A DNA stretch of 64,000 bases, taken from NCBI RefSeq assembly GCF_007004735.1, contig NZ_ML660182.1, positions 738,130 to 802,129 of the forward strand, in the 5' to 3' direction. Shown here piece by piece: positions 1 through 7,960 of this stretch. The DNA comes from Salinigranum halophilum (GTDB taxonomy: Archaea > Halobacteriota > Halobacteria > Halobacteriales > Haloferacaceae). The notes under the pieces are model-generated. The model was not told where the DNA came from. It ran no database searches and saw only the letters and a program-made list of their open reading frames with translations. Made by a program: the position numbers and the translations under genes. The first letter of the stretch is position 1. Each line of letters opens with the position of its first letter.

Positions 1-329
1 TTGAACGGCTTCGAGTAGTGACCCGAGTGGAGGACGAGCAGGCCCATCCCGTCTCGGACTCGCTCGCAGACGCGTTCGACGACGTCGTCGCGCACCTCGT
101 CGTGCGCGCGGTGTCCCCACCACGTGAGGACGTCGGTCGATTCGAGGACGTCGGGAGTGAGGCCGTGGTCGGGTTCGTCGAGTGTCGCCGTTCGCGTCTC
201 GAACCCGCGCTCGGCGAGGCCGTCGGCGATGGCGGTGTGGATGCCGTCGGGGTACACCGCGCGCACCGCGTCGGCGTCACGTTCGTGTCGGTACTCGTTC
301 CAGACGGTGACCCGTGTCTCGTGTGTCAT
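1..329 (-). CDS. ThuA-domain protein, N-terminal part (runs off the window)
   Basis: The minus-strand frame starts with ATG at 329 and stays open to the window edge, giving about 109 residues. It begins [16 protein letters not shown] and contains the ThuA signatures [14 protein letters not shown] and [14 protein letters not shown]. ThuA-like proteins are class I glutamine-amidotransferase-fold proteins linked to sugar (trehalose-type) utilisation, but their reaction is poorly known. The gene is cut only by the window boundary. It is divergent from the small membrane protein at 427. Family assignment is fairly sure; substrate is unknown. Confidence 0.75.
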   Translation of the reverse strand, partial: MTHETRVTVWNEYRHERDADAVRAVYPDGIHTAIADGLAERGFETRTATLDEPDHGLTPDVLESTDVLTWWGHRAHDEVRDDVVERVCERVRDGMGLLVLHSGHYSKPF

Positions 330-426
330 CGTGATACAGTCGCGTCGTCCCCGGGCGTGATGAACGTGTTGAGTGCGGTGGCCCGCACGGCGAACGGTTC
401 AAACCCGTCCGGTCCAACTCCCGTGC

Positions 427-792
427 GTGTTCGACCCCGAACCGGTCCGCCACCCGGACGACGAACCCGAGCGCGACGAGGCCGGGCCGTGGCTCGCGAT
501 TCTCGCGGGCTGTGCGGCCGTGTGGGTCGCCCTCGCGCTCGTCGACTGGCGACTCCTCTCGGAGGGGACGTTCCTGTGGGCGACGGCGAAGAGCCTCTAC
601 ACGCTCGTCCTCGCGCCACTCGCGGCCGCGGCGCTGCTGCAGGACACGCGCGCACTCGGCGTCGACGGCATCGAGGTCGGCCCGCTCAAGTGGGCGTACG
701 CGGCCGTCGCGCTGTTCTTCCCGCCCGTCGGTGGCCTGTACCTGTTCCACCGGCGCGCCATCTGCGACCGGGCGACGGCGTCCGTCGACTGA
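427..792 (+). CDS. Small haloarchaeal membrane protein, unknown function
   Basis: This is a 121-residue protein if translation starts at the GTG at 427 (FDPEPVRHPDDEP...). An upstream ATG at 373 would add an arginine-rich stretch unlike a haloarchaeal N-terminus, so I prefer the GTG. After an acidic 25-residue head come about three hydrophobic segments: LAILAGCAAVWVALALV, LYTLVLAPLAAAALL and WAYAAVALFFPPVGGLYLF. It ends with a short basic tail. I do not recognise a family. Nothing in the neighbourhood (a ThuA fragment upstream, halocyanin downstream) indicates a role. Confidence 0.6.
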   Translation: MFDPEPVRHPDDEPERDEAGPWLAILAGCAAVWVALALVDWRLLSEGTFLWATAKSLYTLVLAPLAAAALLQDTRALGVDGIEVGPLKWAYAAVALFFPPVGGLYLFHRRAICDRATASVD

Positions 793-849
793 GCGACCGC
801 ACGACAGAGAAACAGTCCCGATAAGACGACGGAGCCCCGAGCGACGGGT

Positions 850-1359
850 ATGTCCGAACGAACGACGTCGGTGACTCGCCGACGGGCTCTCCGTGTCGGC
901 GCACTGGCGTGTGTAGTGGGTGTCGCTGGCTGTTCCTCCGGCGGCGACGAGAGCGGCGGCGGGAGCGACGGCGAGCGCGAGGCGAGCAGCGATGACGACG
1001 GGAGCGGCGGCTCGGCCGACTACGCCGACTGGCTCGCGGACGCTCCCAACTACGACGGCTCGGCCGTCGACCGAACCGGCCAGGGCTCGGTGACGGTCAC
1101 CGTCGGCGCGGGGAACGGGCTGCTCTTCGACCCGGTCGCCGTCGAGGTGTCGCCCGGAACCACCGTCGTCTGGGAGTGGACCGGCCGCGGCGGGCAGCAC
1201 AACGTCGTCGAGGCGGACGGGGCGTTCGAGTCCGAACTCGCCTCCGCGCAGGGGACCACCTACGAGCGGACGTTCGACGAGCCGGGTGCCGTGCGGTACT
1301 ACTGCCTCCCTCACCAGGCGGTCGGGATGAAGGGCGTCGTTGACGTCGTCGAGGACTGA
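850..1359 (+). CDS. Halocyanin-like type 1 copper lipoprotein
   Basis: This 169-residue protein has a twin-arginine signal (TRRRALRVGALACVVG) followed by a lipobox ending at Cys28 (VAGC). It should therefore be exported folded by Tat and lipid-anchored outside the membrane. A Ser/Gly/Asp/Glu-rich linker follows. The C-terminal cupredoxin domain shows the four type 1 copper ligands: His117 (GGQHNVV), Cys152, His155 and Met160 (YYCLPHQAVGM). Halocyanins are small blue-copper electron carriers in haloarchaeal respiratory chains. The gene is convergent with menC, leaving only two bases between stop codons. The redox partner is not evident here. Confidence 0.9.
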   Translation: MSERTTSVTRRRALRVGALACVVGVAGCSSGGDESGGGSDGEREASSDDDGSGGSADYADWLADAPNYDGSAVDRTGQGSVTVTVGAGNGLLFDPVAVEVSPGTTVVWEWTGRGGQHNVVEADGAFESELASAQGTTYERTFDEPGAVRYYCLPHQAVGMKGVVDVVED

Positions 1360-1361
1360 CC

Positions 1362-2411
1362 TCAGCCGTCGGCGTCGAGACCAGAGAACGCCTCGCCGGC
1401 CAGGCCAGGACCCGCGGGGACCGTCATCCCGCCGTCGACGACCGGCGCGGGGTCGGCCGCGAGGTCGCGGGAGAGGAAGTCGCCAGTCGCGAGACCGCAC
1501 GCCGGCGGGTCGCCGAGCGCGGCGGCGACGTGGAGCGCGCCCGTCCGGGCGACGACGGCGTCGATGGTCGTGGTCACGACGCTGCCGAGGCCCGCCTCGC
1601 GCGCCTGCTCGGCGACCGCGAGGGCTTGGTCGACCCCGCCGAGCGCCATCGGCTTCAGCACGAGTACGTCCGCCGCCGCTCGGGCGAGTATCTCGTCGAC
1701 GGTGCTGGTGGCGAGCGTCTCGTCGACGGCGACGCGGAACGGACATCGCTCACGGAACGACGCGTGGCCCGCGACGTCTGCGGCGTCGAGCGGCTGTTCG
1801 ACGTACTCGAGGTCGACCCCACGCTCGGCGACACGCTCGACGAACCGCGTCGCCTCGTCTGTCGTCCACGCCCCGTTGGCGTCGACGCGCAGGGCCACCT
1901 CGGCGGCGGCCTCCCGTGCGGCGACGACGCGCTCGACGTCCCGCTCGACGAGGCCGACTCCGACCTTCAGCTTCACGCAGTCGTAGCCCGACGCCACGGC
2001 GGTCGTGACGGCGTCGGCCGTCTCGGTCGGCCCCTCGTCTCCGACGGTCGCGTTGACCGCGACCGTCTCGGCGACGTCCCCCCCATCGCCAACGAGAAAG
2101 CGTGCGAGCGACACACCCTCACCTCGCGCGCGCGCGTCGAACAGCGCGAGCGAGACGGCGTGGCGGGCCGCCGGCGCGTCGTCGAGAACGTTCGCCGAGA
2201 GCGCCGCGCCGAGGTCGTCGACGAGTTCGAGCGCGCGGCGGCAGTCGTCGTACGACTCGGTCCAGCCCGGCAGGGGCGTGGCCTCGCCGACCCCCTGAAC
2301 GTCGCCGACGGTCCCGCGAACGACGAAGCCCCTTCGAACGCTGATGTCGCCACGCGCCGTCGACAGTGGCCGCTCGAGCGGGAGGGCGAACCGAGTGACG
2401 TCGACGGACAT
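1362..2411 (-). CDS. menC: o-Succinylbenzoate synthase (enolase superfamily)
   Basis: MenC dehydrates SHCHC to o-succinylbenzoate in menaquinone synthesis. The 349-residue product shows the muconate-lactonising fold residues: a KxK pair (CVKLKVGVG), Asp in LRVDANGAW, Glu in EYVEQPL, Asp in VAVDETL and the late Lys in LVLKPMALGG. I start it at the ATG at 2411 (MSVDVTRFALPLE), two bases after the menA stop; the longer open frame upstream is arginine-rich and overlaps menA. The close spacing implies co-transcription with menA. MenC assignment rests on the motif set plus the men gene neighbours, since enolase-superfamily members are otherwise hard to separate. Confidence 0.9.
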   Translation of the reverse strand: MSVDVTRFALPLERPLSTARGDISVRRGFVVRGTVGDVQGVGEATPLPGWTESYDDCRRALELVDDLGAALSANVLDDAPAARHAVSLALFDARARGEGVSLARFLVGDGGDVAETVAVNATVGDEGPTETADAVTTAVASGYDCVKLKVGVGLVERDVERVVAAREAAAEVALRVDANGAWTTDEATRFVERVAERGVDLEYVEQPLDAADVAGHASFRERCPFRVAVDETLATSTVDEILARAAADVLVLKPMALGGVDQALAVAEQAREAGLGSVVTTTIDAVVARTGALHVAAALGDPPACGLATGDFLSRDLAADPAPVVDGGMTVPAGPGLAGEAFSGLDADG

Positions 2412-2413
2412 CG

Positions 2414-3355
2414 TCAGAGCGCGAACCCGACCGCCGCGAGCGCGGCGTACAGTGCGAGCGTCTTGCCGTTCTGTTCGAGCGCGGGGTTCAACGCAGCGCC
2501 GGACTCCTCGGTGAGCACCGTCCGGGTGACGAGCGCGGCGAGCGGGAGCGACAGTAGCGGCAGCAGTACCGGCAGCCCGAACGCGGGGGTGGTGAACAGG
2601 TAGAGTGGGACGGCGTACGCGAGTGCGAACAGCGCGACGTACTCGGCCCGTCCGAACCGGGCACCGAACCGGACGACGAGCGTTCGTTTCCCCGTGCGGG
2701 CGTCTTCTCGTCGGTCTCGCAGGTTGTTCACGACGAGGATGTTCGTCGAGATGGCGGCGATGGGAAGCGAGGCGACGACGGCTGCCGTGGTGACCGTATC
2801 GGGCGGAAGCCACAGCGGGAACGCCCCCGCGAGCACGGCCGCGGCCTGCACGTAGTACGTTCCGACGACGGCGACGAGGCCGAAGAAGACGAAGACGAAC
2901 ACGTCACCGAGGCCGTGGTAGCCCAGCGGGTAGGGGCCGCCGGTGTAGGCGATGCCCGAGAGGACCGAGAGGAGTCCCACGACGAGGATGGGCACCCCGC
3001 CGACGGAGACGAGGTAGGTGCCGACGACGACGGCGACGAGGAAGGTGAGGTACATCGCGCGCTTCACCTCCGGCGCGGAGATGAGTCCCGAGGCCGTCAC
3101 CCGCGTGAACCCCTCTCGCGCCTCGGTGTCCGCGCCCTGGACGGCGTCGTAGTAGTCGTTCGCGAAGTTGGTCCCGACCTGGATGAGCGCCGCACCGAGG
3201 AGGGCGAAGAGGGCGGGCAGTGCGGCGAAGACGCCGTCGTGGACCGCCAGCCCCGTCCCGACGACGACGGGGGCGATGGCCGCGGGCAGTGTCTGCGGGC
3301 GGGCGGCCATCACCCACGCCTTCGTCCGGGAGACGTCTGTCGAAGTCGCGCTCAT
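2414..3355 (-). CDS. menA: 1,4-Dihydroxy-2-naphthoate polyprenyltransferase
   Basis: MenA attaches the polyprenyl tail to DHNA at the membrane, giving demethylmenaquinone. The 313-residue protein is a UbiA-family integral membrane prenyltransferase. The first Asp-rich motif is NFANDYYDAVQGAD (about residues 64-76) and the second is NNLRDRREDARTGKRT (about residue 215). About eight or nine hydrophobic helices are visible. The start at 3355 (MSATSTDVSRTKAW) fits the family's short cytoplasmic head. It is the first gene of a menA-menC pair; menB lies upstream across a 674-base gap holding repeats. Confidence 0.92.
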   Translation of the reverse strand: MSATSTDVSRTKAWVMAARPQTLPAAIAPVVVGTGLAVHDGVFAALPALFALLGAALIQVGTNFANDYYDAVQGADTEAREGFTRVTASGLISAPEVKRAMYLTFLVAVVVGTYLVSVGGVPILVVGLLSVLSGIAYTGGPYPLGYHGLGDVFVFVFFGLVAVVGTYYVQAAAVLAGAFPLWLPPDTVTTAAVVASLPIAAISTNILVVNNLRDRREDARTGKRTLVVRFGARFGRAEYVALFALAYAVPLYLFTTPAFGLPVLLPLLSLPLAALVTRTVLTEESGAALNPALEQNGKTLALYAALAAVGFAL

Positions 3356-3778
3356 TGGCTCAGATTCAGGACGCGAGGAGCCTAAATGGTGCGTTTCGTG
3401 CAGGGGTTCGGGGTCGCCTTCCCCCTGTGCACGACGTCGTGCGACCTCTGTGATTCCTTCGTTCGGGGCAGAGCCCGGACAGAGGTGTACTCGGCCGAAG
3501 GTGTCCGGGAAGGCGCGAGCGAAACGGTCCGAGACGTGTTGTCGGCAGTGGTCACGGGGGGCGTGGGTCCTCCTGCATGGTGGTGACATTGTCTCGTCCT
3601 CTCTATTCGACAGGGAGCCCTCGTCAGCAGCTGGATCATTTCCAAATGCTCACACGATTTCGAGCCGAATTGCTCGTTTCTCACGCGGGTTCTATCTGGA
3701 AAAAGATTTTCTGACACCTGGTGAGCACGTTCGAGAAGAGACAGATTCGTCCGTGAGTGCGTCGTGCTGAGTCTCAGA

Positions 3779-3876
3779 CACCAGAGCGGTGAGACCACAG
3801 ACCTCCCCAGCCGATTCGCTCGTTCGCATCACTCACGCGCTCGTCCCTCACGTGTCGTCGCGGCCGGTGCCGCGAC
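3779..3876 (+). repeat. Dispersed structured element, copy 1
   Basis: The block opens with CACCAGAGCGGTG (3779-3791). CTCCCCAGCCGATTCGCTCG follows from 3803, then a spacer ending CTCGTCCCTCACG, then a perfect hairpin GTCGCGG / CCGCGAC (3857-3863 and 3870-3876) with a 6-nt loop. The same modules, in the same order and similar spacing, occur on the minus strand at 47902-48011. It is non-coding. Whether it is a mobile remnant, a structured RNA or a DNA site cannot be told from sequence alone. Confidence 0.6.
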
Positions 3877-3927
3877 TGTCGCGCCACCGTACGCTCGGCA
3901 GTCGCCCTGCGACTCTCCAGTGGCCGA

Positions 3928-3980
3928 CCGCGAGGCTCGCGTATACTCGCCTCGCGGCTCTTTTTTGACCGAGCTTTTTT
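3928..3980 (+). terminator. Stem-loop with oligo-T tracts, plus-strand orientation
   Basis: A perfect 9-bp inverted repeat, CCGCGAGGC (3928-3936) and GCCTCGCGG (3949-3957), with a 12-base loop, is followed by T6 at 3961-3966 and T6 at 3975-3980. This looks like an intrinsic terminator for plus-strand transcription. No plus-strand protein gene lies upstream within the gap, so either a non-coding transcript ends here or the structure belongs to the adjacent repeat. Confidence 0.45.
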
Positions 3981-4017
3981 CAACGAGCGGTTCGCGCAGA
4001 GCGCGAATCCGAGGCAC

Positions 4018-4022
4018 AAAAA
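4018..4022 (-). terminator. Oligo-T tract after menB
   Basis: Reading on the minus strand, five T residues follow the menB stop codon by about eight bases. Archaeal RNA polymerase commonly terminates at such tracts without a hairpin. Confidence 0.35.
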
Positions 4023-4029
4023 CGGTCGT

Positions 4030-4938
4030 CTAGTAGTGCCAGGGGAACTTTCGAAATTCAGGCTCGCGCTTCTCCAGGAAGGCATCTCTGCCCTCCTGGG
4101 CCTCGTCGGTCATGTACGCCAACCGCGTGGCCTCGCCCGCGAACACCTGTTGGCCGACCATCCCGTCGGTGTCGAGGTTGAACGCGTACTTGAGCATCCG
4201 AATCGCCGTCGGCGACTTCTTCGTAATCTCGTCGGCCCACGCCAGCGCCGTCTCCTCCAGTTCGTCGTGGTCCACGACTTCGTTCACCATCCCCATCTCG
4301 TGGGCTTCGGCGGCATCGTAGTCGCGCCCGAGGAAGAATATCTCGCGGGCCTTCTTCTGCCCGACCTGATGAGCGAGGTACGCCGAGCCGAATCCGCCGT
4401 CGAAGGAGGCGACGTCGGCGTCGGTCTGCTTGAACACGGCGTGCTCGCGCGAGGCGAGCGTGAGGTCACAGACCACGTGCAGCGAGTGACCGCCGCCGAC
4501 AGCCCACCCCGGGACCACGGCGATGACGGGTTTGGGCATGAACCGGATGAGTCGCTGTACCTCGAGGATGTGGAGTCGACCGACCTTCGGAGCCCCGTCG
4601 TCCGCGTCGCCCTGGGCGTCGTCGTCCTCGTACTCGTACCCCGACGCCCCCCGAATCGCCTGGTCGCCCCCGGACGAGAAGGCCCAACCGCCGTCTTTCT
4701 CCGAGGGGCCGTTGCCGGTGAGGAGCACGCAGCCGACCGCCGGGTCCTGCCGGGCGTGGTCGAGCGCGACGTACAGTTCGTCGACCGTCCGGGGCCTGAA
4801 GGCGTTTCGGACCGCCGGGCGGTCGAAGGCGATGCGGACCGCGGGCACGTCGGCGGCCCGGTGGTAGGTGACGTCGGTGAACTCCTCGGCCGCGTCGACT
4901 GGCTCCCACCGGTCGCCGTCGAAAATCTCAGAGACCAT
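4030..4938 (-). CDS. menB: 1,4-Dihydroxy-2-naphthoyl-CoA synthase
   Basis: MenB is the crotonase-fold enzyme that cyclises o-succinylbenzoyl-CoA to DHNA-CoA. The 302-residue product has the signatures FSSGGDQAIRG, the glycine-rich oxyanion segment GWAVGGGHSLHVVCDLTLAS, and SFDGGFGSAYLA, which separate MenB from ordinary enoyl-CoA hydratases. A stretch rich in Asp/Glu (EYEDDDAQGDADDGAP, about residue 100) is a haloarchaeal acidic insertion. The ATG at 4938 gives a normal-length protein. Substrate activation by MenE is needed upstream, and no menE is seen in this window. Confidence 0.94.
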   Translation of the reverse strand: MVSEIFDGDRWEPVDAAEEFTDVTYHRAADVPAVRIAFDRPAVRNAFRPRTVDELYVALDHARQDPAVGCVLLTGNGPSEKDGGWAFSSGGDQAIRGASGYEYEDDDAQGDADDGAPKVGRLHILEVQRLIRFMPKPVIAVVPGWAVGGGHSLHVVCDLTLASREHAVFKQTDADVASFDGGFGSAYLAHQVGQKKAREIFFLGRDYDAAEAHEMGMVNEVVDHDELEETALAWADEITKKSPTAIRMLKYAFNLDTDGMVGQQVFAGEATRLAYMTDEAQEGRDAFLEKREPEFRKFPWHY

Positions 4939-5004
4939 ACGCCGAGGGCGGGTCGGGCGCGCAAAAAGATTCGCGTCTGCGGGGTGACGAAGGGAGTCGA
5001 CGGG

Positions 5005-5469
5005 TCAGTCGGCGGAGCGCCCGACGAGAGCGACGAGCGGCGGGAACAGCCCCGCGCCGACCACACCGACGACAAACGCCGTCGGCAGCAAGAGCGAGGC
5101 GCCGGCACCGGTCGTCGCACCGACCAGGCCGGGCAGCGTGATACCGACGACGACGACCGTGTTGAAGTACGCGATGCGGGCGAGACTCAGTCGCGTGCTC
5201 GTCTTCGGCCACTCCGCCCCGACGGCGAGCGTGCGGCGTTTGACGGCCGCTGCGACGAGGATGAAGCCCGTCGCCGTGACGATGGTCCGGCCGCTGAGGG
5301 TGGCGCTGTTGAACAGGACGACGAGGACGAACGCGGGGATGGCGAAGACGACGAGTTCGGAGGTGGCGTCGAACAGGCGTTCGAGCCAGGTGCCGACGGC
5401 GTCGTTCTCCGGGCGGAGGCGGATGCGACGCTCTTCGATCTCGGGCGTCGTGCCGCGATGCTCGTCCAT
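5005..5469 (-). CDS. Four-helix membrane protein in the men block, unknown function
   Basis: This is a 154-residue protein. A charged N-terminus (MDEHRGTTPEIEERRIRLRPEND) is followed by four hydrophobic segments: VVFAIPAFVLVVLF, IVTATGFILVAAAV, IAYFNTVVVVGITLPGLVG and LLLPTAFVVGVVGAGLFPPLVALV. I do not recognise the family. It lies between menD and menB on the same strand, 66-68 bases from each, so it is probably co-transcribed. A quinone-related role is only suggested by position. Confidence 0.65.
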   Translation of the reverse strand: MDEHRGTTPEIEERRIRLRPENDAVGTWLERLFDATSELVVFAIPAFVLVVLFNSATLSGRTIVTATGFILVAAAVKRRTLAVGAEWPKTSTRLSLARIAYFNTVVVVGITLPGLVGATTGAGASLLLPTAFVVGVVGAGLFPPLVALVGRSAD

Positions 5470-5537
5470 GCAGGGGGGAACGAAGAGGAGTCAATTAACG
5501 GTGTTGGGCTCCGCCTGCCCGACCGCGCCGGACGCGC

Positions 5538-7295
5538 TCAGTTCGCGTCGAGCAGCCGGTCGACGACACGCGCTTTCAGCCGACTACGGACCCGATGGCT
5601 CGCCTCGGCGTCGGTCTCCACCTCGATGACCTGCGTCCCCTCGCGTGCGACCGACTCGGCGTACGCGTCACGGAACCCGTCCGCACCCACACGAGCGAAG
5701 GAGAGGTCGTACAGGTCCGCCGTGGGGGCGAAGTCCAGCCCGTGTGGCGTGACGAACTGCTCGGTGAACGGCGGCTCGAAGTCGGCGATGGGGAGCATAT
5801 GGAAGATGCCGCCGCCGTCGTTGTTCACGACGACGATGGTCGCGTCGACGTCACAGCGACCCAGCGCGAGCAGACCGTTCATGTCGTGGTAGTACGCGAG
5901 GTCACCCGTCACCAGCGTGAGTGGGTCGGTCGTCGCACTGCCCGCCCCGAGCGCCGTCGAGACGATGCCGTCGATGCCCGACGCGCCGCGGTTGCCCAGG
6001 ACGGTGAGGGATTTCGCGACCGGCGCGCCGAAGCGGTCGAGGTCGCGGACGGGCATGGAGTTCGAGACGAAGAGTGTGGACGGGTCCGGCGCGTCCCGTG
6101 CGACGGCCGCCAGCACGCGGCCCTCACAGAACGACGGCGACGACGCGAACTCGTCGAAGTGCGCGTCGTCGGCGTCGAGCCACCGCTGTTTCCACTGGTT
6201 GCTCCCGGAGCCGCGACCGAGCGTCTGTGCGAGCCGCCACGCGAGCGTCGAGGGGTCGGCGACGACGAGGTCCGTCGCCGTGAACTCCGCCTCGCGCCAC
6301 CCCGCCGCGGGGTCGACGAGGAACTGCCGCGCCCCCGTCCGAGCGAGGTACTTCCGGAGCGGTTTGGACGTGGGCGACGCGCCGATGCGGAGGACGACCT
6401 CGAGAGCCGGCCACGCCTCGGTGAGCCGCTCGTCGAGGAAGCCGTCGTAGCCGCCGACGACGGGCGTCGTTCGGACGTGCCCGCCGAACCGGAGGCCGGA
6501 GAGCGGGTCTGCGAGCACGGGAAAGTTCGTCGCGTGCGAGAGTGCGGCGACCGTCTCGGCGTCGACGCCCGGCGCGTCCGCGGGTCCGGCGACGATGAGG
6601 CCGCGCTCGGTGTCGAGTTCTCGCGCCACCGTACGCAGTTCTTTCTCGTCGACCTCCTGGACCCCTGGCGACGTGCGGACGAACGGCGTGTCGCCGTCGC
6701 GACCCTCGCGCGCCAGTGTCGAGAGCGAGTCCGGAACGTCGCCGTCGACGGGCGTCGGCTCCAGCGGCTTGCGGAACGGGACGTTGAGGTGGACCGGGCC
6801 CGCGGGCGCACCCGTCGCCTTCGCTACCGCTCGGCCTACCGTCGTCCGCAGCGACCGAAGTTTCCGGTCGGTGGCCTCGGGTTCGGCGACGTCGCGGTAC
6901 CATCGGGTCGACGTCCCGAACAGTTTCTCCTGGTCGATCGTCTGGTTCGCGCCCGAGTCACGGAGTTCCGGTGGGCGGTCCGCGGTCAAAACCAGGAGTG
7001 GGACACGCGACTGTGACGCCTCGATGACGGCGGGGTGGAAGTTGGCCGCCGCGGTTCCGGAGGTGCAGACGAGTGGCGTCACCTCGCCCGTCCGTCGCGC
7101 ACGGCCGAGCGCGAAGAACGCCGAGGACCGTTCGTCGAGGTGCGAGAAGACGTGGACGTCCTCGTGGCGGTCGAAGGCGACGGTGAGGGGGGTCGAACGG
7201 CTCCCCGGCGTGATACACACCGCGGAGACGCCGCCGCGGACGAGTTCGTCGACGAACGCCTCGGCCCAGAGGGTGTTCCGGTTCGGCGCGGTCAT
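5538..7295 (-). CDS. menD: SEPHCHC synthase (thiamine-diphosphate enzyme)
   Basis: MenD joins isochorismate and 2-oxoglutarate using ThDP, the first committed menaquinone step. The 585-residue protein carries the N-terminal motif CITPGSRSTPLTVAF, the central substrate segment and the ThDP/Mg region LVTGDLAYYHDMNGLLAL ... VVVNNDGGGIFHMLP. I use the ATG at 7295 (MTAPNRNTLWAEAFV); the upstream extension to 7400 lacks homologous character and would cover the regulatory region. The gap to the divergent HTH gene contains a 9-bp inverted repeat that could control menD. Confidence 0.94.
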   Translation of the reverse strand: MTAPNRNTLWAEAFVDELVRGGVSAVCITPGSRSTPLTVAFDRHEDVHVFSHLDERSSAFFALGRARRTGEVTPLVCTSGTAAANFHPAVIEASQSRVPLLVLTADRPPELRDSGANQTIDQEKLFGTSTRWYRDVAEPEATDRKLRSLRTTVGRAVAKATGAPAGPVHLNVPFRKPLEPTPVDGDVPDSLSTLAREGRDGDTPFVRTSPGVQEVDEKELRTVARELDTERGLIVAGPADAPGVDAETVAALSHATNFPVLADPLSGLRFGGHVRTTPVVGGYDGFLDERLTEAWPALEVVLRIGASPTSKPLRKYLARTGARQFLVDPAAGWREAEFTATDLVVADPSTLAWRLAQTLGRGSGSNQWKQRWLDADDAHFDEFASSPSFCEGRVLAAVARDAPDPSTLFVSNSMPVRDLDRFGAPVAKSLTVLGNRGASGIDGIVSTALGAGSATTDPLTLVTGDLAYYHDMNGLLALGRCDVDATIVVVNNDGGGIFHMLPIADFEPPFTEQFVTPHGLDFAPTADLYDLSFARVGADGFRDAYAESVAREGTQVIEVETDAEASHRVRSRLKARVVDRLLDAN

Positions 7296-7375
7296 TGCCC
7301 TGGGTTGGGGGGTCGGCGTCAATACTCCTGTGGGTTCGTGCCGCGTCCCCCACCGTAGAACGGGACGAATCCCGA

Positions 7376-7409
7376 ACGAAATATAGTGACGATAATACAC
7401 ATATTTCGT
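7376..7409. promoter_or_regulatory. Inverted repeat between menD and the HTH gene (candidate operator)
   Basis: ACGAAATAT (7376-7384) and ATATTTCGT (7401-7409) form a perfect 9-bp dyad with 16 intervening bases, so half-site centres are about 25 bases apart. It sits in an AT-rich stretch of the 161-base divergent region, where TATA elements for both genes are expected. This layout is typical of a dimeric regulator acting on its own promoter and its neighbour. The binding protein is inferred. Confidence 0.5.
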
Positions 7410-7456
7410 CTACTAGCTAACACTTTTGCGGTGATATGCGGATAGACTAGTCAGAG

Positions 7457-7954
7457 ATGAACCCGATGGGGGAGAACCTGGACGTTCTGTCTGAACTGCC
7501 CGTGCACGGCGAGGTGACGATGACGCTCCGGACGCGGACGCCCGTCTGTGGCGCGCGGACGACGGTCATCAATCGGCTGGGCCGGCTCCGGGCCGCCGGC
7601 GTCATCGAGGAGTTCGAGGTGCAGACGTGGCCCGACGAGGTGGTACTCTCGGACGGGGCGACGACGGACGACGCGGTGCAGACGTTCGAGCGCTTCGAAC
7701 GCTGGGCCGACGAACGAGGTGTGAGCGTCCGCCCGGCGTTCGACGTCCGGACGCTCTCGTCGCTCGTCGGGCGGAGTCGTGAGGTCCTCACGCTCCCGAT
7801 GATGAGCCTCGCCGTCCGGTCGGGCGACGACCTCGTCGGCGTGTTCCCTTCACAGCGCGGGGAACGGACGTGGACCATCGGCGACTGCCTGGACGCGTAC
7901 GAGCGTCACCTCGACGGTGGGCGGGGGGCCGACGGAGAACCAGCCAGCCCGTAG
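7457..7954 (+). CDS. Haloarchaeal HTH-type protein, probable regulator
   Basis: 165 residues, starting at ATG 7457 (MNPMGENLDVLSELP). A second ATG three codons later is also possible. Residues about 25-60 (RTRTPVCGARTTVINRLGRLRAAGVIEEFEVQTWP) read like a winged-helix unit: a helix-turn-helix with a glycine-rich wing. The C-terminal half resembles a small sensor domain found in haloarchaeal HTH proteins. I recall such families but cannot name the exact Pfam entry. It is divergent from menD and tail-to-tail with menF, so it interrupts the men genes and may regulate them. Confidence 0.6.
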   Translation: MNPMGENLDVLSELPVHGEVTMTLRTRTPVCGARTTVINRLGRLRAAGVIEEFEVQTWPDEVVLSDGATTDDAVQTFERFERWADERGVSVRPAFDVRTLSSLVGRSREVLTLPMMSLAVRSGDDLVGVFPSQRGERTWTIGDCLDAYERHLDGGRGADGEPASP

Positions 7955-7960
7955 CCCCGC

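Larger units (their letters stand above)
3356..4029. other. Intergenic block between menB and menA without a supported gene
   Basis: About 670 bases, visibly less GC-rich than the flanks. Open frames in it lack coding character. It holds a copy of the dispersed structured element (3779-3876), a perfect 9-bp stem-loop followed by two T6 tracts reading on the plus strand (3928-3980), and a T5 tract on the minus strand just after menB. The menA promoter should lie near its left end. Confidence 0.6.

Noticed and set aside
395-415. T-loop-like GGTTCAAACC suggesting a tRNA
   Set aside because: No matching acceptor, D or anticodon stems around it.
277-1746. 489-residue minus-strand open frame
   Set aside because: It is the shadow of the membrane protein and halocyanin genes on the other strand, arginine-rich and without family motifs.
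3386-3770. Short plus-strand frames in the menB-menA gap
   Set aside because: Composition unlike haloarchaeal proteins, no motif, and they overlap the structured repeat region.
4036-5892. 618-residue plus-strand open frame over menB
   Set aside because: A GC-rich codon-bias shadow; menB on the opposite strand carries all conserved motifs.
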